In this document: piece by piece, positions 22,590-34,426 of the stretch
How positions within the stretch are numbered: the stretch's first letter is position 1
Layout of the letters: every line of letters starts with the position of its first letter
Translations under genes and position numbers: made by a program
Assembly: GCA_020466095.1 (NCBI GenBank)
Contig: CM035809.1
Span: 8,466,723-8,530,722, forward strand
DNA from: Chlorops oryzae
Lineage: Eukaryota > Arthropoda > Insecta > Diptera > Chloropidae
DNA: 64,000 nucleotides
Direction of reading: 5' to 3'
Notes under the pieces: generated by a model
Databases searched by the model: none
Told to the model about the DNA's origin: nothing
What the model saw: the letters and a program-made list of their open reading frames with translations, nothing else

Positions 22590-23475
22590 AGGTGGATAGA
22601 CGGATAAATGGATGAATAAATGGATAGATAAATATATTGAAAATATAAAGAGCTGGGAGGATGAACAAATAAATAGGTGGATAGATAGATAGAAATGTAG
22701 ATAGATATATAGAAAATAAATAAGTAGATATATGGATAGAAATGTAGATAGATGGATATACAGATAGTGGTAAAGATGGATTCATAGACAGGCGGATAGA
22801 TAGATAGATGGATAGATAACCTGCTGATAAAAAAAACATATGAATAGATAGATAAATATAGATATATGGACAGATAGATAGATATGTAGATAGATTGAAA
22901 AATATGTAGATACATATTTAGACGGATATACTGAAAGAGGTATAGATGAATTCACAGATAGGGGGTAGATAGATGGATAGATATACTGCTGATAAAATAT
23001 ATATATAGATAGGTAGATGGATAAATATAGATAGATAAACAGATGGATAGATGTTATATAGATGAATATATTGAAAGAGGGATTTAAAGAGGGATAGATA
23101 GATAGACTAATACATAGATAGATGGGTAGAAAAATAGATTAAAAGATAGAGGGATATAAAAGTATATAAATAGATATATTTATGCTATATATACATGAAG
23201 AACTAGGAAGAAAGATGAATGCATAGATGGATGGATGATAGATGGATGAATGATAGATGGATGGATGATAGATGGATGAATGATAGATGGATGGATGATA
23301 TATTGATAGGCACATAGATAGATGAGTATATAGATACAAAGAAAAGATAGTTATAATGATGCATATTAAGATAAATTCGGTCTACTAGATAGACAGATAT
23401 GTAGATGGATAAATAGATATACATAGTTATAGTAAACAGATTAATAATCAGATAGATAGATGGATAGAAATTGAT
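22590..23475. repeat. GATA/GATG microsatellite, about 0.9 kb
   Basis: This is an irregular tetranucleotide tract of GATA with GATG and AATA variants. From 23222 to 23300 it is organised as a higher-order unit of about 32 bases (GATAGATGGATGAATG and GATAGATGGATGGATG alternating). It fills most of the intron between exons 2 and 3. Open frames here are artefacts of the repeat. Confidence 0.9.
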
Positions 23476-23490
23476 ATAAATTCACTTCAC

Positions 23491-23994
23491 TTTTCGTCTG
23501 TATTCATGTTCATTCATGATTTCGTTCACATCTTCAGTTGTTCTTGTTGCTTTGTCTGTTGTTGTTTCTTCCTCATTCTGTCTCTCTGTTGTTGTTTTCG
23601 ATGTTTCTTGTTTCATTGTTTCCATTTCGTTTGTATGGTTAAAGTGCGTTTTAAGATCATGTGGCAGGGAATGAAATTCATTTTGGGAATTTTTTTGTTG
23701 CTGCTGCTCTTCCTCATTTTGTTTGTTTGGCATTGTTGTTGTTGCATCGCAGCTGATTTTATTCGTTACAAAATGACTTTTTGAATTCGAATTGTCATTT
23801 TTGGAAAACTCAATTTTCGAGTTTTTTATTCTTTGATTTTCATTTTCGAAAATATTAACCAACGTCTTTAGTTTACTGCTCTGAACTCTGCTGTTGCTGT
23901 TCACTTTGGCTGTTGGCTTCACTAGATTTATGGTGACACTATTTTGCAGATTTTTCATATTGTTGATGAGCTCAAGATCTTTGAGGTTTTTCAT
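23491..23994 (-). CDS. coiled-coil gene, exon 2 (polar N-terminal region)
   Basis: The exon has 168 codons after a very strong acceptor (CTTCTTCTTTTCAG) at 23995 and begins MKNLKDLELINNMKNLQ. The content is Asn/Ser/Lys/Thr/Glu-rich. The proposed donor AAA/GTGAAG is moderate. If the donor is not used, the frame ends three codons later at a TGA. The ATG right after the acceptor could itself be the start. Confidence 0.6.
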
Positions 23995-24118
23995 CTGAAA
24001 AGAAGAAGAGGAAGAAAAGAAGAGTGAGTAACTGCTCATATTTACCAATTTGAAATAAAATTGGAATAGTGCGACTGTTTGTTATAGACTCGAGCTCGCC
24101 CTTCTCTTGTCTATTTAC

Positions 24119-24160
24119 CGACAAACTGTAAAACGATTCGACATAATTTCCTGTTGCCAT
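24119..24160 (-). CDS. coiled-coil gene, possible first coding exon
   Basis: An ATG opens 14 codons (MATGNYVESFYSLS) ending at TCG/GTAAAT in phase 0. A 124-base intron leads to exon 2. The assignment rests on phase and splice signals only. Confidence 0.45.
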
Positions 24161-25810
24161 TGGAATTTCGCAACTTTTTCTTTACTGTTTGAAGGCATTT
24201 TTTTTTTTTTCTTTAAATAAATAAAATTTTTCTTCAAATACGAAAACATGTTGAGGTTTTGTTTACTCATTGGTCATGTTACTGCTGCTGCTGCGGCTGC
24301 GGCTGCTATTGCCGCATTCATTTGTTGACACGTGAGCATTTGGCAGCAATTGCCGTTGAAGTCACATTTGCTATCAATTTTTAAATGGTTTCGACTGCAT
24401 TTGGTCATCTGGAATGTTCACAATCGCGACTAAATAGAAAAGTACTCAATGAAGCATGGCTAAGGAGCTGTGACAGCTGAATTAAATCTACTTGAGACGT
24501 TTAACAATAAAAGGAAGGCCTGTTTGTATCCAGCAAATAGTTTCCAAGTCTTTATACTTGTGAGTCAAAAATGAGTATAACATTTCTTTAAACTTAAGGC
24601 TTGGGAAAATGAGTCGGAAATGTGTCTGATCTATGTAGAAAATAAATACGAAACGGTACTAAAAAATTTAGAAAATAAGACACTTAGAAATATGAGGCTA
24701 AAATGGAGTCATTTAAAAATCTTATACGAGCTCATTCGACTTACGACTTATTTTCCAGCAAAAGTTATAGGAGTGATCATATTATGAGTCCGAAATGAAT
24801 CCGAAATTTGGTGGGAATATGGCTCAGAAATATGAGTCCGAAATTAGTCCAAAATAACTCACATTTGAATCAAAATTGAGGGAAAATAAGACTGCAGACG
24901 ACTCATATGGAGCTCTTATTTGGAAAGAGTCATATTTGAGTGAGGAAGTAGTCATATGTATATGTCTCTTATATTTATGGATTCATTCGATGTATGAAAC
25001 GCAATCATGTTGGACGATCTAGGCAAGAAAAGAAAATCGCTATTTAAGAGCTCTTACAAGAGACCTCCAACATGGAATTAGAAGTTATCTATGGCTCCTT
25101 CAGGATTTAGAATATTTTCTGGGAAGGAAACCCCTTCACTTCGGACACTTCAATTACCTTATTCTCCGAATAACTACCCATAAATTACTCCCTTAGAACT
25201 CAACATATTTACTCTTAGACAATCTTACTGCCCATTTCTCCTACCCTCGCCCGAAGCGGAAAATATAATACATACCGACTCTCATGCCAGTCAAGAATTC
25301 ACTTGTTTATGATTCGACCTACTTTTGTTCAAAACGGCACAAGGTTTTTTAATGAGCAAAAACTTTTAACGATTAAATTAAAATAAAAATTAAAAAATTC
25401 AATAAAAAAAAACAAAAATAAATAGTCAAACCACGCCTACACCAATGAAAATCACAATGAAATGTTTAATTAAGGAGCGACTACTGTTTTTAGAAAGTTG
25501 CCGACATTCACGACGAACAAAAAATATTCTATGAGGTCCCACAAAAACGCCACGATGATGAGTAGGTTTTCCTACACTCAATGAAAAACTCAAGTTTTCA
25601 TATTTGTGCATTAAAAATAAAAAGCAATAAAATCATCGACCGTACCTAGTATGGCTAGTGAGCTCAGGCAATGGGTATGGTATGAAAAATTATGTACAAA
25701 AAATTCTATTGAATGGCAGCATACGGCCCTAATATTTTCTTCAGGAATTTATTTCTAATTAACTTTAGCAATTTTTTTATTTACAGAAAACTAATCATGA
25801 TCAGTGACAA
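24161..25810. other. intergenic stretch upstream of the coiled-coil gene
   Basis: This holds a GCTGCTGCGGCTGCGGCTGC tract near 24286, presumably the 5' flank or UTR of the minus-strand gene. A CCAGCAAATA-ended repeat of the AAATGAGTCCG family covers about 24530-25000. The remainder looks like plain AT-rich sequence. Confidence 0.45.
24530..25000 (+). repeat. AAATGAGTCCG-family repeat, copy 2
   Basis: It begins CCAGCAAATAGTTTCC and consists of diverged units of 10-14 bases such as GAGTCCGAAATGAATCCG and GAGTCCGAAATTAGTCC. Its right boundary is not clear. Confidence 0.6.
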
Positions 25811-28387
25811 TTTCCTTTCACGCGAGTCTCAAAGAAAGTTGCTAATCGAAAACGTGCCCTGGGTGCGCTCAAAGTCGCGGCTAAGGGCTTAAGCCAATAG
25901 AAAAGAAAAATATTATTCGATCTCGCTTTTCGAGGGAATAACTCAAAAATCAATCGTCACATGGAAAAAATTTCTTCAATTCAATTCGTAAGAGTGAATA
26001 GAACCATTCGGATGCGTGTTATGGGCGCACAATTGACTTCTCACATAAATAACTGCGAAAGCCCAATTAAAAATTTAAAATATCATGTTTCAGAGCAGGT
26101 TACTTGGCGCATTTTATTAACCTAGTGAGCTTGTCTAGTTTCGAAGGAAAACAAGCCACCAATTTTCATAGCCACTCCACCTTAAAAACTTCAATTTCAA
26201 AGTCTGAAGTCAGAGATCAAGCCGATTTAATGTGAAGAAAAACTGCCCAGCGGTGCATCAAGGCAATTTGAGCCTTTGAGTTAGATAATGTGGGTCCAAA
26301 TTTGAAGTCATTTCGAGAGAAGAAATGCAGTCAAATAGTCACAACGACTAAGAATGTAGGAAAATTATCGATAATGATATACAAAAATTAGAGTTTATTT
26401 CGATTAAAAGCTCTGTAGGCATTATTACTTGGATCACAGAATCAAAGATTGTAAAGTCATGTATCGAAGGAGAAAGAAATGCAGTCACGAGCTCATACGC
26501 TTTCAAATACGGAAATCAGAGTTGAAATTCGATGACAGTCGACAGAAATTGTAGGAAAATGTATGACGTTAAATGCAACCTGATGTCCGATTACTTGTAA
26601 TAAGCGTATGCGTTCAAGTAGCGAAGTATCAAGTACTTCTTCTGATTATCTACATGTTCTTGGTACTTAGGAAATTTACTGAATCTTTAGATTGTAAGAG
26701 CTTAAAGCCTGATTTCCAATATTCCAGGAATTCCTGCGCTTCAATTCCTGCAAACATTTAACACTGTACAAATATACATATAGAAGTAATTACAATCAAA
26801 AGCATAGTTGATTGAAACTGATTCCATATGCGTGGATATGTTGGAATCGTATGTAAAAAAAATGTATGTGCCGGAATTCCTGTACTATTGGAAATCGGGC
26901 ATAATTGAATAAATTAGGCAATTCACAATATCTTCTAAATTCACTTTTTTTGGATTTTAAAAATACTCATTTAGGGATATATTTAAAAGGGATACTAAAA
27001 AACTGTGAATTCGTTTTAATTTGAAAAAAAAAACTTTATTACTTTAACATACGTTAACTCAAGGCCCCAGTTCAAGTCAGGTTACTTCGCCCATTAATAG
27101 CGCTCCTGAATATGCATGTCGCATGCATTAAAGTATACATTTTATATTATAATTAATGAATTTATTCAAGTTCAACAAGTGCAATAAACAATTGAGTATG
27201 GCTTTTCTTTACAACTTCATTTCAGCAGCTTTTTTAAAGTAACTCTAGCTCCGTCTGAGCTACCTTGACACGCAAACATTTCATGATCATCGAGTCTATC
27301 GGCATTAAAACAAAAATTGTTCAAATCAAAATAATGAACGTTGTTCTTTTTTAAATGCAAAATGAAGTTGTTAAATTGATCGTTGAAAAGCTTTCATATG
27401 GAACGTTCTGTTGAAAGAGTTCAGAAATATTAGGGATGGGGAAATTATAGAACTCCTCGTTATCGTTTATCGTTTTGCATACATGGACGCATTGACGTGT
27501 CATTATCACCACTTCTAAATCTCTAAATGAATCCTAACAATGTCCAAGTGAAAGGGTCACTTGCTTGTGGTTAAACACAACATCACTTAACTAGCTTAAC
27601 TTAACATAATTCAACACAAGTCACCTTAATTAAGGTTTCGATCTGCTTTACCATCAATCTCAACAAAAATGTGATTTATAACACATTAAGTTGGTGTTGA
27701 CATTTCAACGGTTTTGAGGCAGGAACATTTTTATACATAAGTTTAACCTTTTTCGGCTTAAGTGAGAAATAATGATTTCGATTTTTCTCTCTTCGTTTAG
27801 AGCCAATCTGCTTTGTCAATTTGCGATGTCTTAACGAGAGATCAGAGCATATGAAAAACTCAATTTTCGAACCGGCTTTTTGGTTTAAATTGGTTTGTCA
27901 ACAAAAATTGTTGTAGCCGTCATGTTCAAGTCAAGACTGGCTCTTTGAATGTTGACCGTCAGTTGAAAAGTTGGCTTTTTGACCCCACTTGAGTGTTTTT
28001 TTTACTAAATGTTTAGTTTGATTGACCATTTTACTGATGATAGCTGACCTTTTTCGGTTGTTTTCAACCACAAAATAAATGTTAGTGGGTAACAATGTCA
28101 TACGGTACTGAGGAGAGAAGAGAAAAATAAAGTAGAGTAAATAGGAAGATAAGAGTTGATAAAGTTGAGAAAAAGAGTAGGACTGAGTAAAGCTGAGTAT
28201 AGTTTTTAGAGAAGTGAAAATTACAGTATTGGGGACTACCTATTGCAATGTTGATAAGAGGCTTTTATAATATCATTGGGCAGTGTAGTGTTGGGTACAG
28301 TATGATGGTATACGATGTAGAGTAGTGTAGATTTATATAAATTTGAAAAGCTAAGAATATTGTAGAGTAGTTAAAAGGCATGCAGAG
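25811..28387 (+). repeat. 2.6 kb tandem duplication, left copy
   Basis: The copy starts TTTCCTTTCACGCGAGTCTC and is nearly identical to the block starting at 28388. It is 2577 bases. Differences cluster at about 26,280-26,700, where this copy is some 50 bases shorter. It contains one MITE (26707-26900) and ends in a TAGAGTA-like array. I see no gene in it. Confidence 0.9.
26707..26900. mobile_element. MITE with GCC(T/C)GATTTCCAATA ends (left copy)
   Basis: The ends GCCTGATTTCCAATATTCCA and, reversed, GCCCGATTTCCAATAGTACA continue through GGAATTCC. The element is 194 bases and lies inside the duplicated block. Confidence 0.65.
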
Positions 28388-31015
28388 TTTCCTTTCACGC
28401 GAGTCTCAAAGAAAGTTGCTAATCGAAAACGTGCCCTGGGTGCGCTCAAAGTCGCGGCTAAGGGCTTAAGCCAATAGAAAAGAAAAATATTATTCGACTC
28501 GCTTTTCGAGGGAATAACTCAAAAATCAATCGTCACATGGAAAAAATTTCTTCAATTCAATTCGTAAGAGTGAATAGAACCATTCGGATGCGTGTTATGG
28601 GCGCACAATTGACTTCTCACATAAATAACTGCGAAAGCCCAATTAAAAATTTAAAATATCATGTTTCAGAGCAGGTTACTTGGCGCATTTTATTAACCTA
28701 GTGAGCTTGTCTACTTTCGAAGGAAAACAAGCCACCAATTTTCATAGCCACTCCACCTTAAAAACTACAATTTCAAAGTCTGAAGTCAGAGTTCAAGCCG
28801 ATTTAATGTGAAGAAAAACTGCACAGCGGTGCATCAAGGCAATTTGAGGCCTTTGAGTTAGATAATGTGGGGGTCCAAATGTTGAAGTCATGTGTCGAAG
28901 AGAAAGAAATGTCAGTCAGATCACACGCTTTCAAATACGTCAACAACGACTAAGAAATTGTAGGAAAATTATCGATAACTGATATACCAAAAATTCAAGA
29001 GGTTTAATTTTTCGATTAAAAGCTCTGTAGGCAAATTATTACTTGGAAATACAGAATCAAAGATTGTAAAGTAAAGGGCTCAACGCTGTCAAAGTAAATT
29101 GAAAGGAAGTAACGAGCTCATTCTTTTGAAGAAAGGAAATCAGAGTTGAAATATCGATGACAGGTCGACAGAAATATAGAAAATGTATGACTTAAATGCA
29201 ACCCTGTGAGTCCGATTACTTGTAATACAGCGTATGCGTTCAAGTAGCGAAAGTAAGCCAAAGTACTTCTTTGTTTTTTCTACATGTGTTTGGTATAGGA
29301 AATTTACTTGCTGCTTTAGAGCGTAGAGCCCTTAAAGCCTGATTTCCAATAGTGCAGGAATTCCTGCGCTTCAATTCCTGCAAACATTTAACACTGTACA
29401 AATATATAGAAGAAATTACAATCAAAAGCATAGTTGATTGAAACTGATTCCATATGCGTGGATATGTTGGAATTGTATGTAAAAAAAAATGTATGTGCCG
29501 GAATTCCTGTACTATTGGAAATCGGGCATAATTGAATAAATTAGGCAATTCACAAAGTCTTCTAAAATCACTTTTTTTGGATTTTAAAAATACTCATTTT
29601 AGCTGGGGATATATTTAAAAGGGATACTAAAAAACTGTGAATTCGTTTTAATTTGAAAAAAAAAAAACTTTATGACTTTACGTTAATTCAAGGCCCCAGT
29701 TCAAGTCAGGTTACTTCGCCCATTAATAGCGCTCCTGAATATGCATGTCGCATGCATTAAAGTATACATTTTATATTATAATTAATGAATTTATTCAAGT
29801 TCAACAAGTGCAATAAACAATTGAGTATGGCTTTTCTTTACAACTTCATTTCAGCAGCTTTTTTAAAGTATCTCTAGCTCCGTCTGAGCTACCTTGACAC
29901 GCAAACATTTCATGATCATCGAGTCTATCGGCATTAAAACAAAAATTGTTCAAATCAAAATAATGAACGTTGTTCTTTTTTTTATGCAAAATGAAGTTGT
30001 TAAATTGATCGTTGAAATGCTTTCAAATGGAACGTTCTGTTGAAAGAGTTCAGAAATATTAGGGATGGGGAAATTATAGAACTCCTCGTTATCGTTTATC
30101 GTTTTGCATACATGGACGCATTGACGTGTCATTATGACCACTTCTAAATCTCTAAATGAATCCTAACAATGTCCAAGTGAAAGGGTCACTTGCTTGTGGT
30201 TAAACACAACATCACTTAACTAGCTTAACTTAACATAATTCAACACAAGTCACCTTAATTAAGGTTTCGATCTGCTTTACCATCAATCTCAACAAAAATG
30301 TGATTTATAACACATTAAGTTGGTGTTGACATTTCAACGGTTTTGAGGCAGGAACATTTTTATACATAAGTTTAACCTTTTTCGGCTTAAGTGAGAAATA
30401 ATGATTTCGATTTTTCTCTCTTCGTTTAGAGCCAATCTGCTTTGTCAATTTGCGATGTCTTAACGAGAGATCAGAGCATATGAAAAACTCAATTTTCGAA
30501 CCGGCTTTTTGGTTTAAATTGGTTTGTCAACAAAAATTGTTGTAGCCGTCATGTTCAAGTCAAGAGCGGCTCTTTGAATGTTGACCGTCAGTTGAAAAGT
30601 TGGCTTTTTGACCCCACTTGAGTGTTTTTTTACTAAATGTTTAGTTTGATTGACCATTTTACTGATGATAGCTGACCTTTTTCGGTTGTTTTCAACCACA
30701 AAATAAATGTTAGTGGGTAACAATGTCATATGGTACTGAGGAGAGAAGAGAAAAATAAAGTAGAGTAAGTAGGAAGATAAGAGTTGATAAAGTTGAGAAA
30801 AAGAGTAGGACTGAGTAAAGCTGAGTAGAGTTTTTAGAGAAGTGAAAATTACAGTATTGGGGACTACCTATTGCAATGTTGATAAGAGGCTTTTATAATA
30901 TCATTGGGCAGTGTAGTGTTGGGTACAGTATGATGGTATACGATGTAGAGTAGTGTAGATTTATATAAATTTGAAAAGCTAAGAATATTGTAGAGTAGTT
31001 AAAAGGCATGCAGAG
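28388..31015 (+). repeat. 2.6 kb tandem duplication, right copy
   Basis: This is the second copy, 2628 bases, again starting TTTCCTTTCACGCG and ending GGCATGCAGAG. Outside the divergent block (about 28,860-29,320) only scattered changes separate the copies. The junction at 28,388 lies inside the TAGAG-type simple array. Confidence 0.9.
29337..29527. mobile_element. MITE with GCC(T/C)GATTTCCAATA ends (right copy)
   Basis: This is the same element as at 26707-26900, carried along by the tandem duplication. Confidence 0.65.
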
Positions 31016-31505
31016 TATCGTAGTGGTGAAGAATTGTAAGTAGTGTAGAGAATATTAATATTAAGTAGCGCAGTATTGAGTAAAGTAGAGAAGCAGTGTA
31101 GCGAGGAATTTATTGAGTAAAATGACATGGAGTAGTTTGGAGATGTTAATTTTGATTTATGTAGAGTAGTGTAGAGTTCTTTAAAGTTGTGTAGAGTAAT
31201 GTGGAGCAGTGAAGAGAAGTTGAGTGTTGTGTAGAGAAGTGTAGAGTTATGTAGATTGATATACAATATAATATATAGATTGATATAAAATATAGAGAGG
31301 TGTAGAGTTATGTAGATTGGTGTAGTTAAGTTTAGATTAGAGGAGTGTAGAGTTTTTTCTATTGATTTACAATAGTGTAGAGCTATGTGGGTTTGTGTAG
31401 AGCAATGTAGATGGGTGAAATGAAGTATAGAATAGTGTAGAGCTGTGAAGAGAGATGAAGACTTAATCAGAGTAGCAGTGAAGAGCTAGTGTAGAGTAGA
31501 GTGTA
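30730..31505 (+). repeat. GTGTAGAG-type degenerate simple array
   Basis: Irregular units such as GTGTAGAGTAGTGTAGAG and TTATGTAGATTGGTGTAGTT extend beyond the right end of the tandem duplication. The corresponding part of the left copy is at about 28,110-28,387. Confidence 0.75.
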
Positions 31506-33327
31506 AGAAAAAAATAGGGCCCGAAGCAACAAATGACACTCAGTCTTCATTATTTTTGACGAAAAATAAACCATTTCATTCCATTTTAGGCTCTCCAAAA
31601 TTTTGTAGACAAAAAAAAAAGCCCCATACTCCACCCTCGCATTTATGCAGATTTCCATCAGCACACACCGACAACTCTCTCAACTCACTCAGGCAGTCAA
31701 TCTTTTCGAAACTTGAGCATCAAAATGATTGAAATGTTGCTAGAGAAAATTGACTTTTTCATTTTCGCTAATAATTTCCTCAAAAATTCGTTACAAAAAA
31801 AGTGGCACCCACGCAATCAAGGCAAAACATAAAACAGGAAAATCCAAATGTGAACGACTTCGAGAAACGAACAATCGATGTTGTAGTCAAATATTGCAAG
31901 CAAGTTATGTTGCAAATGTTGTACGTTTTGCATGCAACAGACAAACAATAACATCAAAAACGAAATTCGAAGCAATAAATTTTTCTTGCACTGCCCTCGA
32001 ATGCCACAAAGAGGCTTTCTTCAGCTGCTGCTGACTCCAAACTCTTCAGGCTTCGTTGCGTATTTGATTTCTGGATTGAATGATCGACGAATGGACGGAG
32101 GATGCAATAAAAAATTAAATTATGCAAATTTTAAAAGAAAAAAATATTAAAAATTTTCTTTCAATCGAAACGAATTTCGTGTTGCCAAAAAGGGGAAAAA
32201 ATCACAGCATAATACTTAAGGATTTCGGCTTTCCAATGTCATATCAAAATGATAGCAATTTTGAGCTTTGTATTATTTCGGAGAACACAATAAAAACTCG
32301 TTATGAGATATTTCAAATGTTTCATGTCTGCCAGTGAAGTCGATAAAGGGATGATGAACGGCAAAATTATTTGCCTTTATGAAACTCGGTTTTGAAGGAC
32401 ACCCTTAGCAGCTTGGTCTTTTAAGTAGGCATTAAAGAAAAGTGGGATGAAAGAAAGTGATTTTCCAAGACCTGAACTTTTTTAAGGAGACCTTATTTGT
32501 GAAGGAGTATTTTAAAATATAAATAAAAAATATATAAAAAAAAAAAAAAACAGCTCGAATTTCCTCTTTAAGGCCATGTCGTTCATTGATAAAAGTTTCG
32601 GTAAAGGTTCGATTTAAGAAAAAAATTAAAAATAAATCACCCCTAATTACAGAAAATACTATCGTCCCAAACTAGTATTTGCCCCAACCTGTTGGCAATG
32701 ATTTTGAAATATTTTTACTTTTCTTCAGCCGGAAAATCAAAAAGTGAAATCAACCAAATAAAAATTTAAATCGCCTTTAACCTTTTCCACTGACACAGTG
32801 AACTGAGAGCCGCTTCGAGATACCAAATGAATGTCCAAAAAATGCTTATGAATAAAACTGAATGATCCTTAACCCAAGATGCGCAATGTATGCCAAATTC
32901 AATTGATAGTTATCGTCGATCGTTTAAGTGGGTTTGTCTGCGGAAAAGTGTCATTAAAAATGTTTTTTCTTTTGTTTTTTCTTTTATATTTTTTATTTTT
33001 TTATTTTGTGTCCAGGTATGCAAGCATAAATTGCTTTGGCGACGGCCAAGATGGAATCTTATGTCAATAGGCAATAGTGTAACACATGTTCGACCTATGA
33101 TAGGTGGTTCAAAAAATTGTGGGCTTTAATTGATATCAATTTGACTCAAGAAATCCTGCTCCTACAGTGGGCGACGTTTGAAGTTTGCAGATTATTTGCA
33201 AGATATTACAATGCCAAGGAAATAAAAAAAATCCCTATAGGAAAAACATCAATATTGATCTTGACTAAACATTTTTGGGTGGAAAAGAGAACTTTTGGAT
33301 ATAATTAATTAATTTGGATATAGGTAT
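31506..33327. other. intergenic stretch
   Basis: This is AT-rich sequence with more complex parts around 31,640-32,110. I see no supported exon, RNA gene or repeat. Confidence 0.45.
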
Positions 33328-34426
33328 CCCAAGCAGCAAAATAGAGCGATTCGACCAGCAGCAAGTCGAATCGACCTATTTTGGTTGAAAATACCCTATT
33401 TCTGACCTATTTTCCGGCCTTAAATATGACCTAACTTAAAAGTCCGTTTCGAAGGTCCAAATTACCTCTATTCTACCTATTTCATGACTTCAAAGTCGCT
33501 TCGACTTCCAAGTCGATTTTTGGTCGAAAATAGGTAAAAAATTCCCTATTGAGTGACTTAAAAATGACTTAACTTTGAATTCCAAATTAGGTAATTTTTC
33601 AAGGCAAACAGACCAATTTTTTGACTAAAATTCGACTTTAAAGTCCGTTTGACTTATAGGGCGAAATAGGGTCAAAAGTTGACTTATATTGTTGCATGCT
33701 TCGACTTCAAAGTCGAGCGGACTTGATTTTTGGACTTCATAGTCGGTTTGACTTTAAAGTCGAAATAGGTCAAAATAGGTCGAGCTCCGCCATGTTTTTT
33801 GAATGGCAAATTGAGAATTATTCTTGTGCATATGTTTGTTCTTTAAGAAAAACAATTTTTTTCAAGCAATGTTTATTTAATTTCCATCAATGAGAAAGCC
33901 CCTTAAAAATGAAGAAGTAGAAGGAACACTTTCACGAAAAATCTCAGCGGGCATATGTTTTTGGGACTTATTAAGCGCAAAATAATTTTTAATGAAGTCC
34001 ATATTTTATTTATTATTTATTTCTTAAGACACACGAAGAAGAAAATCTCTCGTTCATTTCTGCTTTCGAGTAATACGAATGACTGAGTAAGATATTATGT
34101 ATTTATATCTTTCTCTGTTACTCTCTCTCTCACTTTTTTCGTTTCCTTTTACGTTCTCTTTCGTTTTACTCATAAGTCCAATTAGGTCGAAAATTGGTCA
34201 TTGCGACTTCTTTTCGACTAATATTAGGTAAACGGACTTCTTTTCGCCCTGACTTTGAAGTCGAAATGCCCTATTATGACCTATTATTACCGCCAATCGA
34301 CTTCCAATCTATTCCCCACTTACGTCGACTCGACGTAATTTCGACCTATTTAGGTTAGGTCAAGTAAATATTCTGACCTAATATAGGTAAGAATTTACCA
34401 ATTTTCGACCTATTTTGCTACGTGGG
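33328..34426. mobile_element. foldback element built of GACCTATTTT/AAATAGGTC motifs
   Basis: The left end is CCCAAGCAGCAAAATAG and the right end, reversed, is CCCACGTAGCAAAATAGGTC. The 1.1 kb between them is full of GTCGAATCGACCTATTTT, AAGTCGAAATAGG and related motifs in both orientations, so each half can pair with the other. No transposase frame is visible. It is a non-autonomous DNA transposon by appearance. Confidence 0.65.

Larger units (their letters stand above)
2295..24160 (-). other. large coiled-coil protein gene (11 coding exons, about 1528 aa)
   Basis: Eleven exons join in frame: 24119-24160, 23491-23994, 22446-22547, 21268-21402, 21041-21199, 7228-7347, 6951-7163, 4560-5802, 3812-4497, 2517-3752 and 2295-2441. 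All junctions are phase 0 except the one between 5802-4560 and 4497-3812 (phase 1). The N-terminal 180 residues are polar and low complexity. A coiled coil follows at about 217-314, then a Ser-rich linker with an ASTQTD motif near 535. Two more long coiled-coil blocks lie at about 583-740 and 790-1040. After them come an E/K-rich acidic stretch and a helical tail. I see no enzyme motif, signal peptide or membrane segment, so a scaffold or cytoskeleton-linked role is likely. The heptad-rich pattern brings the insect protein quick-to-court to mind, but I could not confirm it. The first exon and the last intron are the least certain parts. Confidence 0.7.

Noticed and set aside
22438..23424. Minus-strand open frames of 60-130 codons rich in Ser, Tyr, Ile and Leu
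   Set aside because: They are readings of the GATA/GATG microsatellite. The real exon in this area (22446-22547) uses another frame.
22590..23475. CRISPR-like regular repeats
   Set aside because: There are no unique spacers; this is a eukaryotic microsatellite.
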